DNA of 32,506 nt, taken from NCBI GenBank assembly GCA_002499545.1, contig DAME01000003.1:34746-67251 (forward strand), given 5' to 3'. How positions within the stretch are numbered: the stretch's first letter is position 1; each line of letters opens with the position of its first letter. Positions 29,144-32,506 of this stretch are shown in pieces. Source of the DNA: Euryarchaeota archaeon UBA88. GTDB lineage: Archaea > Thermoplasmatota > Poseidoniia > Poseidoniales > Poseidoniaceae. The translations under genes and the position numbers were made by a program. Under the pieces are notes generated by a model that saw only the letters and a list, made by a program, of their open reading frames with translations, searched no databases and was not told where the DNA came from.

Positions 29144-30526
29144 ATGAAATTTGAACACACAACCGAGGTCGAAGCAAAAGTTGAAGATGCCTTTGCGTGG
29201 CACGAACGTACCGGCTCATTCCGCCGCCTTATGCCAGCATGGGAAGTCGCCGAAGAAGTCCGAGCCGACCCCACGCTGGAAGATGGCGCGGAGCGAGTGT
29301 TTCGATTTCCAATGGGGCCTTTCAAGATGTCATGGGTTGCTCGTCATATGGGATACAATCCTCCACAAGCGTTTGAAGATATCATGGTCAAAGGACCGTT
29401 CAAAACATGGCACCATAAACATGCCTTTGTCGAATCTGGTAATGGGATGTGTCGCATCGAGGATAAAGTCGAGTATACGCTGCCAATGGGGGGGCTGGGG
29501 AACCTCGTCGCTGGCCGTAGCATCACCAACAGATTGACTCGCATGTTCCGCGGGAGAGAACTTCGTTTGATGCGTGACATCAAGCGCCACAACGATTTTT
29601 CACACCTCCCACGAAAGCGAATCTTGGTTGCGGGATCTTCTGGATTAATCGGCCGGCAACTGGTCGCCTTTCTCGATACCGGCCATCACGATGTTTGGCG
29701 CCTCGTTCGCAGGACACCGAAACCTGACTCTAACGAAATCGAATGGCGCCCTTCGAAAGGAAAAATCAACCCTACGGAAATTGAAAACTTCGACATCGTC
29801 ATCCATCTTGGCGGTGCTGGAATCGGTGACAAACGATGGTCAAAGAAGCGAATGGAATTGATTCGCACCAGTCGTACCGAAACCACCAACCTGCTCGCCT
29901 CAACACTTGCGAACCTGACCAGTAAGCCGGACGTTTTTCTTGTCTCAAGCGCCGTAGGTTTTTACGGCCATCAAGGTGATAAAGAACTCACTGAAGATTC
30001 CCCTGCTGGCGAAGGCTACCTTCCCGAGGTATGCAAAGCCTGGGAAGAGGCATCAAAACCTGCTGAAGATGCAGGTATTCGAACCGTTCACGCTCGAACT
30101 GGACTGGTGCTTGATGCAACTGGCGGAGCGTTGGGGAAAATGCTGCTTCCCGCAAAGCTTGGAGCAGGGGGGCCAATCGGGCGAGGCCGGCAGTGGTACC
30201 CATGGATTTCAATGGAAGACCAAGTCTACGCCATCCATCATTTGGTCATGAGCGATACCTGCGAAGGTGCGTTTAATCTCACAGCACCAAACCCTGTTCA
30301 ACAGAAAACATTCGCAAGAGTGCTCGGTCGGGTGCTTCGACGTCCCGGATTCATTCCCACCCCACCACTGGCAATTTGGGTGCTGTTTGGAAAGATGGGT
30401 GTCGCTCTAACAACCGACAGCAACAAGGTACTGCCACAACGACTCAAGGAAATTGGATACAAGTTCGAACATGATGAACTCGAACCCGCACTGAGAGATT
30501 CTCTCGGCCTGTGGAAGAAGAAGTAA
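29144..30526 (+). CDS. SRPBCC domain fused to SDR-type epimerase (TIGR01777)
   Basis: A 460-residue fusion. Residues 1 to about 150 form an SRPBCC (START-like) ligand-binding domain: MKFEHTTEVEAKVEDAFAWHERTGSFRRLMP, IEDKVEYTLPMG. Residues about 160-460 form the TIGR01777/YfcH-like Rossmann domain: ILVAGSSGLIGRQLV (NAD(P) fingerprint), VIHLGGAGIGDKRW, SSAVGFYG and EVCKAWEEASKPAE, the last in place of the usual YxxxK. The role of this family is not known; homologues exist in bacteria and plants. The ATG is 9 bases after the photolyase stop, so the two are probably co-transcribed. Linkage of YfcH-like proteins with photolyases is common in bacteria, but their functional connection is unclear. 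Confidence 0.9.
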   Translation: MKFEHTTEVEAKVEDAFAWHERTGSFRRLMPAWEVAEEVRADPTLEDGAERVFRFPMGPFKMSWVARHMGYNPPQAFEDIMVKGPFKTWHHKHAFVESGNGMCRIEDKVEYTLPMGGLGNLVAGRSITNRLTRMFRGRELRLMRDIKRHNDFSHLPRKRILVAGSSGLIGRQLVAFLDTGHHDVWRLVRRTPKPDSNEIEWRPSKGKINPTEIENFDIVIHLGGAGIGDKRWSKKRMELIRTSRTETTNLLASTLANLTSKPDVFLVSSAVGFYGHQGDKELTEDSPAGEGYLPEVCKAWEEASKPAEDAGIRTVHARTGLVLDATGGALGKMLLPAKLGAGGPIGRGRQWYPWISMEDQVYAIHHLVMSDTCEGAFNLTAPNPVQQKTFARVLGRVLRRPGFIPTPPLAIWVLFGKMGVALTTDSNKVLPQRLKEIGYKFEHDELEPALRDSLGLWKKK

Positions 30527-30543
30527 TTCTTTTCAAACAGAAG

Positions 30544-30551
30544 TAAATAAC
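30544..30551 (+). promoter_or_regulatory. TATA-like box for the DUF457-like gene
   Basis: TAAATAAC lies between the end of the SRPBCC-SDR gene and the membrane protein gene. The expected transcription start about 26 bases on falls near 30573, just before the ATG at 30579, which argues for that start and not the ATG at 30561. Confidence 0.35.
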
Positions 30552-30578
30552 AAGTACTGAATGCTGCAGTTTCGCTGT

Positions 30579-31136
30579 ATGGATTCACTCTTCCATGCAC
30601 TGGTTGGTGCTATGATCGGAGAGATTGCTCCAAAGAGTATCAAGCGACGAAGACTCAAAGGTGCCCTTGCTGCAATGAGCCCTGATTTGATGAACATTCC
30701 GAGTTACCTCTACCTTGGAATCAAAACCAACAGCACACTGTGGTATCCACAACCTGATGCTTTTTATCAGAACCCGTGGATTACTGAACACTGGACCTGG
30801 TTGTGCTGGAACATGAGCCACAGTTTTCTGTTCTGGGGGCTGATAATTATGCCACTGGTGATTCGTTCTAAATGGACGCCTTTGTTCGGTATTGCCTATT
30901 TATCTCACTTAATTCTCGACCTTCCATCCCATTCTGGGATCTGGTCGGTTCAACCAATTTGGCCCTATGGTTGGTTAGCAGAAGGGTGGTTTGATGCATG
31001 GGCGTGGAACTTACGACAAATTTTCACCTACTCCACCCTACCGGCGTTCTGTTGGTTTTTGGCCTATCGAATGCGCTTACAAAAATGGATTGTGTGGCCC
31101 TCTGAGCGTCAAAATGCTCATGCTGAGGTAATTTGA
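30579..31136 (+). CDS. Membrane protein, YdjM/DUF457-like putative metal-dependent hydrolase
   Basis: A 185-residue protein with about four membrane segments. Conserved points are MSPDLMNIP near 33-41, SHSFLFWG at about 83, YLSHLILDLPSHSG at about 109-122 and WAWNLRQIF near 150. The PD, SHS and SHLxLD motifs match the putative membrane-bound metal-dependent hydrolases of the YdjM/DUF457 family, with histidines and aspartates placed at the membrane face. No substrate is known. ATG at 30579 is chosen from the TATA box position; ATG at 30561 is in frame too. It is the last gene of the photolyase group and converges with phytoene synthase after 59 bases. Confidence 0.75.
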   Translation: MDSLFHALVGAMIGEIAPKSIKRRRLKGALAAMSPDLMNIPSYLYLGIKTNSTLWYPQPDAFYQNPWITEHWTWLCWNMSHSFLFWGLIIMPLVIRSKWTPLFGIAYLSHLILDLPSHSGIWSVQPIWPYGWLAEGWFDAWAWNLRQIFTYSTLPAFCWFLAYRMRLQKWIVWPSERQNAHAEVI

Positions 31137-31195
31137 GGATGAGGTTAAACGTCCAGACGAGTGTCGTTGCAAGAGAGGCGGGTTTGTTCGGCGAA

Positions 31196-32230
31196 TCAGT
31201 CGGATGAAACAGATAAGAGATTTGAAAAAACCACTTGCATCTTGCGATAGAAATTCAGTGTTAAGCGGCGGGAAAGAACGTCGCCGTTACGACGGACTGC
31301 CTCACTTAGGATTGCATTGTATGCCATGCACATCATGCGGGGTGTTCGACGTGCATCTTTATCCAGCAACGGAATCAGCCCAAGTGCATTCTTTCTGTGA
31401 GCGTGGATGTAGTCGATGTAGTGGCGCATGAAATTTTGCCACGATTTTTGGCCAGCAAGTGAATTATCTCTGAGTTGATCTTGACGAATTCCGAACTTGG
31501 CAAGTTCTTCTGATGGAATGTAAATTCGGTTCCGGTCGAGGTCTTCCTGTACGTCCCGTAAAACGTTGACGAGTTGAAGAAAAATCCCCATGTCGATGGC
31601 GTGACGGCGAGCGTTTGGGTCGGAGTAGCCGTAAATCTCGATGAGGCACAGTCCAACCGTGGAAGCGACTCGGTAACAATATCGACGAAGGTCTTCGAAG
31701 CGTTCGTAATTGGTTTCAAATAAATCGTCTTCCATGCCATTAATCAGTTCACGAAGGTGGACAATTTCAATCGGAAAACGATTTAACGTATCTGCAAGGG
31801 CAATGAAGATTGGTTCGTTCATCTGTACACCCTGCTCAATGTTGTCGAGTGATTCTCGGAATGAATTTAGCGCTCGCAGCCTTTGGAAGTGCTCTTCATC
31901 CGTAAAAATTGGATTGAAGTTGCGCTCATCAAGCAGTTGGGACCGGTAGAGTCGAGTTTTTTCATCGAGATGCTTGAGGTCAGCGGTCGGTAGCCAGTCA
32001 CCATCGACGATATCGTCAACTCGTCGGCAAAATGCATACAGTGCATTCACCGCCTTGCGCTTCGAGTCAGGAAGATGCCGGAACGACCGGAAGAAGGAGG
32101 AAGAAGAGCTTCGAGCAATCGTTTCGCATTCAAGGTAAGCAAGTTCGACTCGCTCGACCGCCTTTTGGTCTGCTTGCTCATTATACAGGAAACTCGACGT
32201 CAAACTACCACCCAACAATTTTCTTTCCAT
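31196..32230 (-). CDS. Phytoene/squalene synthase family protein, probably phytoene synthase
   Basis: A 344-residue trans-isoprenyl diphosphate synthase. The first Asp-rich motif is CRRVDDIVDGD with D72, D73 and D76; the second is LRDVQEDLDRNRIYIPSEEL near residues 224-243. Between them is a SSSFFRSFRHLP start typical of CrtB. It condenses two prenyl diphosphates head to head, most likely geranylgeranyl diphosphate to phytoene, which could feed carotenoids and retinal for a rhodopsin. Squalene synthase of the same fold cannot be excluded. The ATG at 32230 is used. An aldehyde dehydrogenase gene ends 39 bases upstream on the same strand. No phytoene desaturase (CrtI) sits beside it; the FAD protein at 22025 is the closest candidate. 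Confidence 0.88.
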   Translation of the reverse strand: MERKLLGGSLTSSFLYNEQADQKAVERVELAYLECETIARSSSSSFFRSFRHLPDSKRKAVNALYAFCRRVDDIVDGDWLPTADLKHLDEKTRLYRSQLLDERNFNPIFTDEEHFQRLRALNSFRESLDNIEQGVQMNEPIFIALADTLNRFPIEIVHLRELINGMEDDLFETNYERFEDLRRYCYRVASTVGLCLIEIYGYSDPNARRHAIDMGIFLQLVNVLRDVQEDLDRNRIYIPSEELAKFGIRQDQLRDNSLAGQKSWQNFMRHYIDYIHAHRKNALGLIPLLDKDARRTPRMMCMAYNAILSEAVRRNGDVLSRRLTLNFYRKMQVVFSNLLSVSSD

Positions 32231-32269
32231 CTGTTCATATTTGAAGTATGGTTTTACTCACGGTTTCAA

Positions 32270-32506
32270 TCAAGCAAGTTTCGTCCAATCGACTTCTGCT
32301 TCAGCCATTTCAACCTCGTCGACATCCATCTGAGCGAGCTGGAGTTTTCCGGACAGTTCGTCGTTGACTGCATGCCAGTATGAGTAGGCTTCAATGACCC
32401 AAATTCCGGATTCACGAGTGCCGTTTCCAGACCCCTTTACTCCACCAAACGGAAGGTGAGCTTCAGCTCCTGTGGTAGAATTGTTAATACCGGTCATTCC
32501 TGCTTT
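32270..32506 (-). CDS. Aldehyde dehydrogenase, C-terminal part (cut by window edge)
   Basis: The frame stays open to position 32506, so the N-terminal part including the catalytic cysteine is outside. The visible 78 residues have GINNSTTGAEAHLPFGGVKGSGNGTRESG, the hallmark PFGG-K-SG-RE-G segment near the C-terminus of NAD(P)-dependent aldehyde dehydrogenases, followed by AYSYWHAVNDELSG. The HLPFGGVKGSGNG variant is like that of ALDH7-type or succinate-semialdehyde-type enzymes, but the substrate cannot be read from this part. The C-terminal tail (VDEVEMAEAEVDWTKLA) is acidic. The ATG at 32497 is internal, not a start. It is 39 bases upstream of phytoene synthase. Confidence 0.85.
   Translation of the reverse strand, partial: KAGMTGINNSTTGAEAHLPFGGVKGSGNGTRESGIWVIEAYSYWHAVNDELSGKLQLAQMDVDEVEMAEAEVDWTKLA

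Noticed and set aside
1..32506. CRISPR array, tRNA or insertion sequence
   Set aside because: No regularly spaced repeats, no tRNA T-loop with matching acceptor stem and no transposase or terminal inverted repeats were seen on reading both strands.

Overview
The window most likely comes from a marine planktonic euryarchaeon of the Thermoplasmatota, probably Candidatus Poseidoniia (Marine Group II). This is inferred, not proven. The support is: an Orc1/Cdc6 initiator with a winged-helix tail; TrmB-type and Bat-type (HTH_10) regulators; the archaeal form of CoA synthesis (archaeal PPAT plus DUF359 GTP-dependent dephospho-CoA kinase); an archaeal-type S-adenosylhomocysteinase without the C-terminal tail; a DhnA-type class I aldolase; TATA-like boxes about 26 bases upstream of several start codons (leaderless transcripts); and a lipoprotein with Asp-box repeats. 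No rRNA, tRNA, insertion sequence, phage gene or CRISPR array was seen.

Layout. 1-5051 is a minus-strand run: an Asp-box lipoprotein, GlpX fructose-1,6-bisphosphatase, a Bat-type regulator, a BoxB/PaaA-like diiron protein and an unfinished gene cut by the left edge. 5052-6770 encodes a GNAT acyltransferase fused to a HisC/CobD-like aminotransferase. 6774-7660 holds moaC and moaE on the minus strand. 7714-12071 runs plus: a geranylgeranyl-reductase-like flavoprotein, enoyl-CoA hydratase, thiopurine methyltransferase homologue, class I fructose-bisphosphate aldolase and a DUF4149-like membrane protein. Two minus genes follow (SAH hydrolase, small HTH-like protein), then an 837-residue HTH protein of unknown function on the plus strand.

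16571-16873 is non-coding and looks like a structured RNA gene of about 300 nt with a closing helix and a T-run. RNase P RNA is one possibility, not established. After it come a PPAT/dephospho-CoA kinase fusion, coupled by ATGA to a GT2 glycosyltransferase, then a membrane protein and orc1/cdc6 on the minus strand. The region upstream of orc1 (20983-21140) carries inverted G-tract repeats around an AT-rich core and is a candidate replication origin.

21195-27055 is a tight minus-strand cluster in transcription order: ribA, Bcp-like peroxiredoxin, TrmB regulator, UbiB-like kinase, FAD amine-oxidase-like protein, MBL-fold hydrolase. An 18-bp perfect palindrome sits over the probable peroxiredoxin promoter. 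Plus-strand genes from 27150 are a Nudix hydrolase coupled to a class II photolyase, an SRPBCC-SDR fusion and a DUF457-like membrane protein. The right end has phytoene synthase and the C-terminal end of an aldehyde dehydrogenase on the minus strand.

Taken together the genes suggest a sunlit-water heterotroph: gluconeogenesis (GlpX plus aldolase), molybdopterin, CoA and riboflavin synthesis, isoprenoid/carotenoid metabolism, DNA photorepair and a peroxide/flavin-linked redox cluster.
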